Shown: piece after piece, positions 56,726-63,687 of the stretch
Layout of the letters: each line of letters opens with the position of its first letter
How positions within the stretch are numbered: the stretch's first letter is position 1
Source of the DNA: a virus
IMG/VR virus record: IMGVR_UViG_3300014501_000002
Location: 1-64,000 of that record
Length of the DNA: 64,000 nt
Strand: one strand, 5' to 3'
Position numbers and translations under genes: made by a program
Notes under the pieces: model-generated
The model's input: only the letters and a program-made list of their open reading frames with translations
Databases searched by the model: none
What the model was told of the DNA's origin: nothing

Positions 56726-56808
56726 CGGAGCACTCCCACGAAGACAAATCCCCAGCTAATCAGAGTCTTGAACAGGTAGAACACGACCAGTAGTTTCTTC
56801 GATTTCAC
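56722..56808 (-). CDS. 28-residue membrane peptide
   Basis: It starts with GTG after a strong AGGAGG and stops in an overlap with the next ATG. The sequence is KSKKLLVVFYLFKTLISWGF plus FVFVGVLR: a basic start and a single membrane span. It is the first gene of the integrase operon. Such peptides in phages can be toxins or membrane anchors; nothing specific can be claimed. Confidence 0.55.
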   Translation of the reverse strand: MKSKKLLVVFYLFKTLISWGFVFVGVLR

Positions 56809-56835
56809 AAAATGTGACCTCCTTCCATCATAGAT

Positions 56836-56864
56836 AGAATAACTCAGTCAAGGTGCAATGTCAA
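56836..56864 (-). promoter_or_regulatory. Sigma70-like promoter for the integrase operon
   Basis: Read on the minus strand: TTGACA, a 17-bp spacer and TATTCT, 28 bp before the GTG of the membrane peptide. A second TTGACT overlaps the spacer. This is the best promoter match in the minus-strand block. Confidence 0.6.
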
Positions 56865-56870
56865 GTTCTT

Positions 56871-57125
56871 TTAGATACAAATGGAGTAAAACCCCACAGG
56901 CTCGGAACCGAGGATCAGGAACACTCCAGCATCAGTATGCACACGCAGGACATCGAGAATACCGGAAGATGAGATTGAAAGTCGGCGCACGTCCTCTGGG
57001 AAAGAAAACGTGTGCTCGTTCCACAACTTCGTTCGACCGGCGTTCCAATCGTCGAGAGTTACGTACCCTAGTTCATTCCCGCACGCGAACCACTTCAGAC
57101 CGCAGTAATCAATTGTGTTTGTCAT
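56871..57125 (-). CDS. Hypothetical protein, 84 aa
   Basis: TAGGAGGGAAC precedes the ATG. The product is a small beta-rich domain (GLKWFACGNELGYVTLDDW, VLRVHTDAGVFLILG) without known motif. It lies immediately upstream of the integrase-operon promoter and may be transcribed separately. Confidence 0.65.
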   Translation of the reverse strand: MTNTIDYCGLKWFACGNELGYVTLDDWNAGRTKLWNEHTFSFPEDVRRLSISSSGILDVLRVHTDAGVFLILGSEPVGFYSICI

Positions 57126-57144
57126 GTTCCCTCCTAACTACATC

Positions 57145-57161
57145 TAGAAATTTTAGGGCGG
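57145..57161. repeat. 17-bp direct repeat, copy 1
   Basis: TAGAAATTTTAGGGCGG is repeated exactly at 57628-57644. The two copies flank the secreted-protein gene at 57186-57611. Confidence 0.85.
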
Positions 57162-57175
57162 TGGGTCGCCGCCCT
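57155..57175 (-). terminator. Hairpin after the secreted-protein gene
   Basis: AGGGCGG and CCGCCCT form a 7-bp stem with a seven-base loop. On the minus strand it is followed by AAAATTTC. It overlaps the left direct repeat. A weak intrinsic terminator is likely. Confidence 0.55.
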
Positions 57176-57185
57176 AGACAACTGT

Positions 57186-57611
57186 TTAGAATACTATTGT
57201 GAGTCCGACATGAGCGCCAGGATAGAACGGATTGTACATGTAGTACGCCCCATCTGGGCCTTCATCCACGTAAACGCCGTCAGAATATGCCCAACCTACG
57301 GGCCATTCCTCGAAGTCGAACTGAAATCCACCATAGTAGAATCCCCATCCGCCGTCAATGCCGAACGGTGAACATACGAACACATGGCCTCGACCGAAAT
57401 AGCGTCCGCGATAGTCGGCGTCAAAATGACGCCCATCGAAATGACCTCGTTCACGATCATGGTCTCCGCGAAATGCGCGATCGTCGCCTCTGTGCTGCTG
57501 TTGTGCGTGCTGACCCCCTCGTCGATTCCCGCCTCCGTGTTCCTGGCGTTGCGCATAAACTGGCGCGGCCAGCAATGCCAATGTTAGTACAAATAGTACG
57601 ATTGCTTTCAT
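57186..57611 (-). CDS. Secreted His/Gly/Tyr-rich protein, 141 aa, moron-like
   Basis: A clear signal peptide (KAIVLFVLTLALLAAPVYA, cleavage after AYA-like VYA) starts the protein. A His/Arg/Gly/Gln-rich segment follows, then aromatic WPVGWAYSDGVYVDEGPDGA and YNPFYPGAHVGLTIVF. This layout resembles small exported proteins abundant in Acidobacteria. The gene has its own ribosome-binding site and terminator and is bounded by exact 17-bp direct repeats, so it looks like a host-derived cassette expressed from the prophage. Confidence 0.7.
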   Translation of the reverse strand: MKAIVLFVLTLALLAAPVYAQRQEHGGGNRRGGQHAQQQHRGDDRAFRGDHDRERGHFDGRHFDADYRGRYFGRGHVFVCSPFGIDGGWGFYYGGFQFDFEEWPVGWAYSDGVYVDEGPDGAYYMYNPFYPGAHVGLTIVF

Positions 57612-57627
57612 TTGTTCTCCTTTGTGG

Positions 57628-57644
57628 TAGAAATTTTAGGGCGG
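57628..57644. repeat. 17-bp direct repeat, copy 2
   Basis: This is the exact second copy of TAGAAATTTTAGGGCGG, immediately upstream (minus-strand sense) of the secreted-protein gene. It overlaps another hairpin. Confidence 0.85.
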
Positions 57645-57664
57645 CCCTACACTCGGCGCCGCCC
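57639..57664 (-). terminator. Hairpin upstream of the secreted-protein gene
   Basis: GGGCGGC and GCCGCCC form a 7-bp stem with a 12-base loop, followed on the minus strand by TAAAATTT. It probably ends transcription from the small-gene operon to its right. Confidence 0.55.
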
Positions 57665-57757
57665 AACCGGTTTAACGTCTGACCGGTACTCGACGCGGGC
57701 CTTTACGTTGATCAGCCTATGTGGTGCGGGCGGCATTACCCGGTCGACACCTCGCAT
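57647..57757 (-). CDS. Possible small protein, 36 aa
   Basis: The frame reads MRGVDRVMPPAPHRLINVKA and further basic residues to TAG, with AAAGGG 12 bases upstream of the ATG. It fills the gap before the hairpin at 57639-57664, into which its end extends. Support is weak. Confidence 0.3.
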   Translation of the reverse strand: MRGVDRVMPPAPHRLINVKARVEYRSDVKPVGRRRV

Positions 57758-57807
57758 AGCCAACGTCGTGCCCTTTTATCCTGAGCCCTCGATGAAGCAT
57801 CACCAGT

Positions 57808-57981
57808 TTACCCAGGTAAATTCGTATGAACCTTTCGGACCTTAATCTTGATATCGCTGTTCCGGACCGAGAATTCGTTGCCTCGACTGTCCTTGATGCG
57901 GGACAGGATCGCGCCCGACGCCAGTATACACACCGGCAGTCCTTGAAAGAACGCCACCTCCACGGTTCGTGTCCCGGTCAT
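57808..57981 (-). CDS. Small hypothetical protein, 57 aa
   Basis: It starts in an ATGA overlap with the gene to its right. The product is a small beta-rich protein (VEVAFFQGLPVCILASGAIL, EFSVRNSDIKIKVRKVHTN). Coupling and composition favour a real gene. No family known. Confidence 0.55.
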   Translation of the reverse strand: MTGTRTVEVAFFQGLPVCILASGAILSRIKDSRGNEFSVRNSDIKIKVRKVHTNLPG

Positions 57982-58226
57982 TCGGCCTCCATCGGTGCAT
58001 TCAGTTCACGCCTCACGTCGGCCAGCCAATAGTGTGCAGCGCAAACATATGAGGGTTGCATATCATCGCACGGTGTGCCCTCGCAGTTGCCGCACATATA
58101 GCCGATGTAATCAGGCAAGAACTTTAAGCCTCGCCGCAATAGCTTTTCTGCGTTGCTCGTGTCTTTCGGAAAAGTGATCGGGCCGTTTTGGATAACCATA
58201 TCTTTGTATCGAATCACCTTAGTCAT
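57978..58226 (-). CDS. Cys-containing small protein, 82 aa
   Basis: CGNCEGTPC and a further VCAAHYW suggest a zinc site of four Cys/His ligands. ATGA overlaps link it to genes on both sides in this minus-strand series. Function unknown. Confidence 0.65.
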   Translation of the reverse strand: MTKVIRYKDMVIQNGPITFPKDTSNAEKLLRRGLKFLPDYIGYMCGNCEGTPCDDMQPSYVCAAHYWLADVRRELNAPMEAE

Positions 58227-58423
58227 GGTTTCTCCAATGTGTGCACGCCTAAAACTTCTCTACAATACTTCAGAAGCATCGTTCGGCATTCCTCTTCAGT
58301 ACTGTAAGGTCCGTTTTCATCCGCCCACGTCTCTTCATAAAACCACCATGTACTGTCGGGATGTGAATGTACTGGGTCCGGAGGTTTCACGGAGTCGCAA
58401 TCGTTTCTTTTTAATTCACTCAT
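58223..58423 (-). CDS. Hypothetical protein, 66 aa
   Basis: The product is acidic with aromatic residues (DSTWWFYEETWADENGPYST) and two Cys. Overlap of a few bases with both neighbours shows translational coupling. The pattern of aromatic and acidic residues occurs in small phage early proteins, but I cannot assign a family. Confidence 0.62.
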   Translation of the reverse strand: MSELKRNDCDSVKPPDPVHSHPDSTWWFYEETWADENGPYSTEEECRTMLLKYCREVLGVHTLEKP

Positions 58424-58658
58424 AATTTTCCACCTCCATTACGGCGCTGGTTATAATTAACCGGCCGTCGGCTTTGTCGTGATAGGGCTCGCAGTTCAGG
58501 ATCGCTGGGTAACCCAGTTGAATCTCCGGTATCTCAAGCAGCGCTCCGTTGTCGCCGCGCACGTATCCGGACTTTTCGGTCTCCGTGACGCGCGCCCACC
58601 GAAGATGCTCGGAGTCGATTTCGTAAATGCTTCCTGTACGAGTCTTGAATCGAATCAT
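58416..58658 (-). CDS. Hypothetical protein, 80 aa, paralogue of its neighbour
   Basis: VRGDNGALLEIPEIQLGYPAILN in the middle matches VVGREAMLFEIPDIQMGHIY in the adjacent upstream product, so the two arose by tandem duplication. It is a small beta-rich protein starting MIRFKTRTGSIYEIDSEHLR. Coupled to neighbours by overlaps. No known function. Confidence 0.65.
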   Translation of the reverse strand: MIRFKTRTGSIYEIDSEHLRWARVTETEKSGYVRGDNGALLEIPEIQLGYPAILNCEPYHDKADGRLIITSAVMEVENYE

Positions 58659-58879
58659 AGATCGCTCCTCAACACGCTGGCATCTATGTAGATATATCGC
58701 ACCGGCACATGTTGGATTAGCATGGGCTCGAAGCCATCGATGTGTAACACGCGCCAGTTTGACCGATAGATGTGCCCCATTTGAATATCCGGTATCTCAA
58801 ACAGCATTGCCTCGCGTCCAACCACGTATGTACGATATGGTGCGCCTGTTACAGTCGGTTGCGTAAGATGAATCGTCAT
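58655..58879 (-). CDS. Hypothetical protein, 74 aa, paralogue of its neighbour
   Basis: It shares the EIP.IQ.G core with the downstream product and otherwise differs, with more aromatic residues (VPVRYIYIDASVL). ATGA overlap on both sides. Tandem duplication with divergence is the simplest reading. Confidence 0.65.
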   Translation of the reverse strand: MTIHLTQPTVTGAPYRTYVVGREAMLFEIPDIQMGHIYRSNWRVLHIDGFEPMLIQHVPVRYIYIDASVLRSDL

Positions 58880-59217
58880 ACGAATTTCCTCCCGTAAAAC
58901 TTGATGATGACTTGTTCCATGCGCGCTTTGCCTGCTGGATTCGCGGAATGTACACGCACGCCGCCGCTCGGCCAGAATTGCGGATGTTGCTTCAGGAACA
59001 GGACGACATCGTAGCCGGACAGTTGGCCGTCTTCGTAAATCTTACCTAGGTAGCCGCCTAGGGTCATCTGACCTTCGGACAGGTCGTGGTCTAGCGACGC
59101 CACAGTCACCACTCCGGTACGGAATATGGAGACCGCTTCCTCCGCGGTCTTGGCCCAGTACCAATCCGGTCTGCCAAAATCCACCGGGTCACGGATGTCA
59201 TCCAACCAAAGTTTCAT
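58876..59217 (-). CDS. Cyclic-phosphate-processing receiver-like domain, 113 aa
   Basis: The product begins KLWLDDIRDPVDF, followed by WAKTAEEAVSIF, ASLDHDLSEGQMTLGGY and a final HSANPAGKARM. This is the pattern of the cREC family, a stand-alone receiver-like domain proposed in comparative genomics to process cyclic phosphates in RNA-repair or nucleotide-signal contexts. Length fits a single domain. In phages it may act in RNA repair or counter-defence, which is inference. Confidence 0.78.
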   Translation of the reverse strand: MKLWLDDIRDPVDFGRPDWYWAKTAEEAVSIFRTGVVTVASLDHDLSEGQMTLGGYLGKIYEDGQLSGYDVVLFLKQHPQFWPSGGVRVHSANPAGKARMEQVIIKFYGRKFV

Positions 59218-59407
59218 CGTTTTCCTCCATGTGAATCGTCAGGATTCGTCTACGAGATTCATTATCCACGAGCGCGTTGAAGATGTCAAGCCATTTTTTC
59301 ATGTGTTTATTTGCCTCGTACATGTTGTGCACCTTCGGTTCGTCAAAAGTCGAGGTCCACGGCTCACCGACGCATTCTTCCGTGTGGAACCGGACGTCGA
59401 ACTTCAC
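59198..59407 (-). CDS. Hypothetical protein, 69 aa
   Basis: Its end overlaps the next gene by 20 bases. The product has a helix with MYEANKHMKKWLDIFNALV and acidic ends. No motif recognised. Confidence 0.6.
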   Translation of the reverse strand: MKFDVRFHTEECVGEPWTSTFDEPKVHNMYEANKHMKKWLDIFNALVDNESRRRILTIHMEENDETLVG

Positions 59408-59592
59408 AGAGTTTTCCGAATTGCAGTAAAAAGACGATTCAAGGCATCGGCGTGATTTTGTGCGTCGTCCTTTAAACCGTATTTTATGCTACTCACAAAT
59501 CCACCTGATCCGATCACCACCCACGTGCTGCCTTCCCCGCAATTCGGACAACCTAGATGTTCATGCTGAACTTCGTATTTACCAGAGGTCAT
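59404..59592 (-). CDS. Zinc-knuckle small protein, 62 aa
   Basis: One GCPNCGEGS knuckle near residue 14 and an N-terminal His suggest half a zinc ribbon. The rest is a helix (DAQNHADALNRLFTAIRK). Coupled to both neighbours. Function unknown. Confidence 0.62.
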   Translation of the reverse strand: MTSGKYEVQHEHLGCPNCGEGSTWVVIGSGGFVSSIKYGLKDDAQNHADALNRLFTAIRKTL

Positions 59593-59977
59593 GGAACGCT
59601 CCTTGTTTAGCTTTATCCATCATGCAATCCTGAAAAGCTACGCCGTGATCACCATCGGGCAACGGTTGCTCTACGTTCTCTTCGACCCACACGTGGCACA
59701 TTTCGTGGATCAGGCTCTCCTGCGTCGTAACCGTCGCGAGATTCGTCACCGTGTCGATCTGAATTACATAGCGCTGGTCTATGACGCTGGTCAGCCCCAT
59801 TGCTTTCCGCGACGTTAAATCGTCCCACTTAACGATTGTGTTCTGTGGCAGACTGTCCCCGAAGTACCGGATATTGTACCAAGCGTACCACGGTTGCAGC
59901 GCCAGGCGTTCCGGGCGGGCGTACAGTGCGGCGCCCATGAGAACGGACAGTATCGCGAGCATCCGAAGCATCTTCAT
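59579..59977 (-). CDS. Exported SprT-like zinc metallopeptidase, 132 aa
   Basis: A signal peptide or anchor starts it (MLRMLAILSVLMGAALYA). NIRYFGDSLPQNTIVKW precedes the zinc motif LIHEMCHVW (H91-E92-x2-H95), and DGDHGVAFQDCM (H near 111) gives the third ligand, the SprT layout. The basic zinc ribbon of full SprT is absent. A second, cytoplasmic-looking SprT-like gene lies 260 bp away. Export would suggest periplasmic or cell-wall action. Confidence 0.72.
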   Translation of the reverse strand: MKMLRMLAILSVLMGAALYARPERLALQPWYAWYNIRYFGDSLPQNTIVKWDDLTSRKAMGLTSVIDQRYVIQIDTVTNLATVTTQESLIHEMCHVWVEENVEQPLPDGDHGVAFQDCMMDKAKQGAFHDLW

Positions 59978-60225
59978 ACGGACCAGTTGTACTTGATCAC
60001 AGGAACCGGAACCGCCACGGATTCCGCGACGCTAAATACCCCGTATTCCTCATGCCGGTTTAAAATGAACGCATTCGTGTATTTGCACGGATAGGATTCT
60101 AAGTGCTCCCGAGCCTCGACTGCGGACCTAAAATTTCCTAGGGTGCGGAATCTATTGCACAAAATTTCGTTGTTCGGATCGTAAATAATTAACGCAAATT
60201 GCTTGATTGCTCCATTGTCTCTCAT
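59974..60225 (-). CDS. Hypothetical protein, 83 aa
   Basis: Coupled to the metallopeptidase gene by ATGA; AGGAGGAACC lies upstream. A small alpha/beta protein (FALIIYDPNNEILCNRF) with two Cys. It sits between the two SprT-like genes. No family recognised. Confidence 0.62.
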   Translation of the reverse strand: MRDNGAIKQFALIIYDPNNEILCNRFRTLGNFRSAVEAREHLESYPCKYTNAFILNRHEEYGVFSVAESVAVPVPVIKYNWSV

Positions 60226-60234
60226 GGTTCCTCC

Positions 60235-60597
60235 TTAGAGTAAATTGTCGTACGCGCCGATTCGAATCAACCGACGTTTGTTCGCTTCGAAAGTCTCATC
60301 ATGATGCACATGCAACCCGGCCGCCAGATGGAGCATTTCATGCTGCAGGACGATGAACACGATCCTCCGGCCGCAGTTCCATACCGCCTTGCTGAACGTG
60401 ATCTTATAGTACAGCAACGCGTGCGCCTGATCAGCCATGCGTGCACACTCTCCGGACTGGCCGTAACCCATTCGATCCACTCCGAAGGTTACGTTCTTCG
60501 GTAGCGAGTCCGAGAAGCACATCCGATTGATCTGTGCGTACCGCCGTTGCACATCCTTAACTGTTACTCGGCGTACTCGCTTCCGTGGTTTGACCAT
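60235..60597 (-). CDS. SprT-like zinc metallopeptidase, cytoplasmic, 120 aa
   Basis: The zinc motif VLQHEMLHLAAG (H86-E87-x2-H90) is followed by HVHHDETFEANKR, giving the third His near 98-99. NRMCFSDSLPKNVTFGV matches the FGDSLP segment of the exported paralogue. The N-terminus is very basic (KPRKRVRRVTVKDVQRR), consistent with DNA binding as in SprT/Spartan proteases that clear DNA-protein crosslinks. It lacks the C-terminal zinc ribbon. Confidence 0.75.
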   Translation of the reverse strand: MVKPRKRVRRVTVKDVQRRYAQINRMCFSDSLPKNVTFGVDRMGYGQSGECARMADQAHALLYYKITFSKAVWNCGRRIVFIVLQHEMLHLAAGLHVHHDETFEANKRRLIRIGAYDNLL

Positions 60598-60787
60598 GTT
60601 CCTCCTTGTCTTCGGGCCAGATTTGGGGAATCAGGAGCCGCGTAATGTCTCGGCCGTCGTCACTTGTGAGTAGCGGCGCCGCGTACACGTTCTCTTTCAG
60701 GATCATGCCGCCGCGCTTGAACCGCTCTGGATACGCGTCCCAATTGTCTCCGTACCGCTCTTTCATTCTGTCGCCGATGTTGTCCAT
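60557..60787 (-). CDS. Hypothetical protein, 76 aa
   Basis: I chose the ATG at 60787 with AAGGAGGCATC upstream, not the in-frame start further up. The end overlaps the SprT-like gene by 41 bases. Hydrophilic, with GDNWDAYPERFKRGGMI; no family recognised. Confidence 0.62.
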   Translation of the reverse strand: MDNIGDRMKERYGDNWDAYPERFKRGGMILKENVYAAPLLTSDDGRDITRLLIPQIWPEDKEEHGQTTEASTPSNS

Positions 60788-60797
60788 GATGCCTCCT

Positions 60798-61874
60798 TTA
60801 AATATTTGTGTCGAGCAGTGCGAGCAGTGCCACTTTCTCGTAATCTTGATATACGCTAAAGGCCGCACTGTCTCCTAATTTGAAAAGTGTCGTTGGTTCC
60901 TTGATTTGCTTGATCCCACCGTCTTCCACTGCCTTTAAAAATTTCTCCACGTAGCTCGTATTCTTGATATCGAATATCCGGGTGTAGTTCATCGTCGCGA
61001 ACTCCCGGAACCAACCGCTACACAGATTCGTACATATACGCATAAGCGCCCAATCGAATGCATCTTGCGAGTTGGAAATCTTCCCGCCCGCGAAAAGCAT
61101 CGGGATGATGCACCGTTCAAGAGCAATCACGTACGCCTCTTCGAGCACGCCTCGGCATTGGTCATCGATCGGTAACGCGAAGAACTTTTCCTTCGAACAT
61201 TTAACTGAGCCCTCGGGCTCGCCGTCCTTCTTGTAATACGTGAACATTGGGCGGGTTCGGTACGCCATGACCTGATGGATTTCATCGTGCACGAAAGTCT
61301 TGTTGGACACATTGTCGTTGAAGAATTCACCGGCCACTTTATTGAGACTCGGAGTCTTCAACTTCCCTTCGCACAATTCAGTCTCACCTTCTCGGATTTT
61401 GGTGATTAACGGGAGGCGGTCCACAAGTTGATATGGGCGGGCACCGGGATATCCACCAAGGTGTTCGTGCATGAGCATCAGGTCTTGAATGTGTTTCTTC
61501 CACGCGCGCGGGTAATGCCGGTGCGCTTTCTTGATCGAATACAGCACTTCCAACGGCGCGTAGATCATTTTGATCGGGGCACCATGCGCTCTGAACAAAT
61601 AGCGTGTGAATGGGTTTGTTTCCGCGACGTAACTCATGTACATTCTGCCGGATTCAGACTGGTGAAGCATTTCAAATTCAACAGTCACATTATTGGCATG
61701 CTCGAATCCTTGCCATTTGTACTCGGCGATTTGTTTTAGCGCGAGCCCGTTGCCGTCCGCGTAGTCGTTCATTTCCGCCTCGGTGCAGATTACGTCTAGG
61801 TCGGCGGGCACCCGAAACGGTTGCCTTAGACTGAACATAACCTGCGCCAGAGCGGTGCTACCGATTACGAGCAT
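60798..61874 (-). CDS. Nucleotidyltransferase-like protein, 358 aa
   Basis: The opening LVIGSTALAQVMF followed by VPADLDVICTE is a GS..x(n)..D-x-D nucleotidyltransferase site (residues 5-6 and about 25-27). A third acidic residue may lie in VEFEML near 65. The remaining 290 residues are helical with RRHYPRAWKKHIQDL-type (AHRHYPRAWKKHIQDL) and do not match a toxin partner. Similar phage proteins of unknown substrate exist. It overlaps its upstream neighbour by one base. Confidence 0.65.
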   Translation of the reverse strand: MLVIGSTALAQVMFSLRQPFRVPADLDVICTEAEMNDYADGNGLALKQIAEYKWQGFEHANNVTVEFEMLHQSESGRMYMSYVAETNPFTRYLFRAHGAPIKMIYAPLEVLYSIKKAHRHYPRAWKKHIQDLMLMHEHLGGYPGARPYQLVDRLPLITKIREGETELCEGKLKTPSLNKVAGEFFNDNVSNKTFVHDEIHQVMAYRTRPMFTYYKKDGEPEGSVKCSKEKFFALPIDDQCRGVLEEAYVIALERCIIPMLFAGGKISNSQDAFDWALMRICTNLCSGWFREFATMNYTRIFDIKNTSYVEKFLKAVEDGGIKQIKEPTTLFKLGDSAAFSVYQDYEKVALLALLDTNI

Positions 61875-62443
61875 TAATAGCTCGGCTTGTACGACGAATT
61901 GTACGAATATTCCGTCGCCGTCCCGATTTCGGACTCCTTAAGGTCTTCCTCGTCGATATTGATGTTGAACGGAAGTCCGGCCGCGAGAGCGTCCCGGTTG
62001 AGCGCATAGATCAGTTCGGCCGTGGGCTCGCTGGTAACGTCGTTGTTCCGAAAATCGGCCAGGATTTTATCCAGCCGCTTGTACGCCTCGATGATTGTGA
62101 GTTTCTTGGGTGCCATGTATTCCTCCTTTGGTTTCGATAGAATTTTATTCAAGTTCCCGAGAAAAGTCAACATGTAAGATGGTGCGTCGTGCATCGTTGA
62201 CAAATTCGGCATAGACTCTTTCAGTTCGGTCATGGTGAGTTGCCGGTAGCCGATCAACTTGGACAGGTAGTCCTTGTCAACCAATTCTATGCCGTCCGGA
62301 GCGATGATTATCGGCACACTGAATGTCATGTTCAGTATCTTACCTGCCTTCTTTAGTCTCTCGGCGGCTTCGGACGTCTTGACTACCAGGATATCTCCCG
62401 GCGCCAACTTAAGCTGTTTTACTTCGTGAGTAGTCACGGTCAT
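61874..62443 (-). CDS. Hypothetical protein, 189 aa
   Basis: It is translated just before the nucleotidyltransferase-like protein, with an overlap of one base, and may work with it. The first 60 residues are beta-rich (LKLAPGDILVVKTSEAAERL). A helical middle with LTFLGNLNKILSKPKEEY and a Tyr/Ser-rich tail follow. No motif recognised. Confidence 0.65.
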   Translation of the reverse strand: MTVTTHEVKQLKLAPGDILVVKTSEAAERLKKAGKILNMTFSVPIIIAPDGIELVDKDYLSKLIGYRQLTMTELKESMPNLSTMHDAPSYMLTFLGNLNKILSKPKEEYMAPKKLTIIEAYKRLDKILADFRNNDVTSEPTAELIYALNRDALAAGLPFNINIDEEDLKESEIGTATEYSYNSSYKPSY

Positions 62444-62667
62444 AGCCCTTCCTTTTCCACGCGTCGTTGTACTTCCTTAATGTGTTCACATTTCATGCGT
62501 GGATGAAACATCTTGTGCGTACAGTCGCACCGGAACGTGAGCCCAGTACCCCGACGGCTGGCCGTCACTAGATGACGGCTTAGGGGATTCGATCGGGATT
62601 CGGTCTCCGCGTAAAGCACGATCCCCGATTTGGCATCCTTCGCTCTCTTGAACCGATAAATTTTCAT
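62440..62667 (-). CDS. SWIM-like zinc-finger protein, 75 aa
   Basis: FRCDCTHKMFHPRMKCEHI is a C-x-C-x(n)-C-x-H pattern typical of SWIM zinc fingers, which bind DNA or protein. A short basic N-terminal beta segment (YRFKRAKDAKSGI) precedes it. Strong ribosome-binding site (GGAGGGCAC); coupled to the next gene by an ATGA overlap. Confidence 0.68.
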   Translation of the reverse strand: MKIYRFKRAKDAKSGIVLYAETESRSNPLSRHLVTASRRGTGLTFRCDCTHKMFHPRMKCEHIKEVQRRVEKEGL

Positions 62668-62708
62668 GTGCCCTCCATCACCGAGTCTATGTTAATTTCG
62701 AACCCTTG

Positions 62709-63308
62709 TCAAGCTTTTTCTTCATCTCTCGTTATTTCGGCCCCGACATACCTGCCGCCGATTTCAGTCGTCGAAGACAAATATTCTACGCTCCCGGCGA
62801 CCGCAGCTTCTGTTCGCGCTTCAATCTCATCATACGACATGCCGTCCGGATCAACCCATTTTCCATCTGTGGTCGACACAAACTTGAATATGCCGTGCGG
62901 GTCCGTATCCCATCCACCGCGATTTAAGTATTCCACGGCGATTTCCTCAACCTGGCCGAGGTAGTTCGTCGGGCACGTGTGTTCATTATAGTGGTATCGT
63001 TGATGTTCGGCATACTCTTCTAGGCTATCTTTCTGGCAATGCCTGTATTTCCACGCGTTCAGTGTGAGTCGGATTCTTGGAACCGTATCAGACATAAGAA
63101 CCACCGTGACTGGTGTCTCTACTTCGCCGCTCGGAGACACTGTCATTTCTACGAACGCGCCCAACCGTTTTCCTCGGACGTACACGTGACATTGATTGCA
63201 GGCCCAGGGACCGAAAGCGGAGTTGGCCGGTATCTGGTCGATCTGGAATTCTCCATCCTTGCAGTTCGGGCATTGCGCATACAGCTTCACAATCGGTCGC
63301 GTGACCAT
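62709..63308 (-). CDS. Zinc-ribbon protein, 199 aa
   Basis: A four-Cys ribbon opens the protein: QCPNCKDGE and ACNQCHV (residues about 12-40). A beta-rich middle, a His-rich loop (EHQRYHYNEHTCPTNY) and a C-terminal acidic segment follow. Starts one base inside the upstream stop. No enzymatic motif. Confidence 0.65.
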   Translation of the reverse strand: MVTRPIVKLYAQCPNCKDGEFQIDQIPANSAFGPWACNQCHVYVRGKRLGAFVEMTVSPSGEVETPVTVVLMSDTVPRIRLTLNAWKYRHCQKDSLEEYAEHQRYHYNEHTCPTNYLGQVEEIAVEYLNRGGWDTDPHGIFKFVSTTDGKWVDPDGMSYDEIEARTEAAVAGSVEYLSSTTEIGGRYVGAEITRDEEKA

Positions 63309-63505
63309 CAGTATTTCCTCACGCGCAAAAGAGCATGAAGTTCCTTTAAGAGCTCAGCACGACCGGCTTCCATAGCTCGGTCGAGAAGCACCGCGATTTC
63401 TTCGGTGACCTTGACAGTAACCGTGTTGTTACTTTCGGGAGAGTATGTATACGTGCACTGCCAGTCATTCAATTCTGGACCCGCTTTGTAAATTTGGAAC
63501 GTCAT
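63308..63505 (-). CDS. Hypothetical protein, 65 aa
   Basis: Beta-rich N-terminal half and a helical C-terminal half (VLLDRAMEAGRAELLKELHA). Overlaps of one and four bases with its neighbours show coupling. No family recognised. Confidence 0.62.
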   Translation of the reverse strand: MTFQIYKAGPELNDWQCTYTYSPESNNTVTVKVTEEIAVLLDRAMEAGRAELLKELHALLRVRKY

Positions 63506-63687
63506 AATTCCTCCACTTCGATCACTTCGAATTTGTTTCCTGATTCTTCGATGTCATACCACGTGCGTAAGCAACGGGTGCACACATTGTCGGACAGCGA
63601 ATGCCTGTACGTCGTGATCTTCTTACCGTCCGCGGTATACGTTAGTTTACGCGCGCACGGACTTTCGAATCTAAGTTCTCCAGTCAT
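63502..63687 (-). CDS. CxxC small protein, 61 aa
   Basis: VCTRCLRTWYDIEESG with an upstream PCARK could make a zinc site. The protein is coupled on both sides. Function unknown. Confidence 0.62.
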   Translation of the reverse strand: MTGELRFESPCARKLTYTADGKKITTYRHSLSDNVCTRCLRTWYDIEESGNKFEVIEVEEL

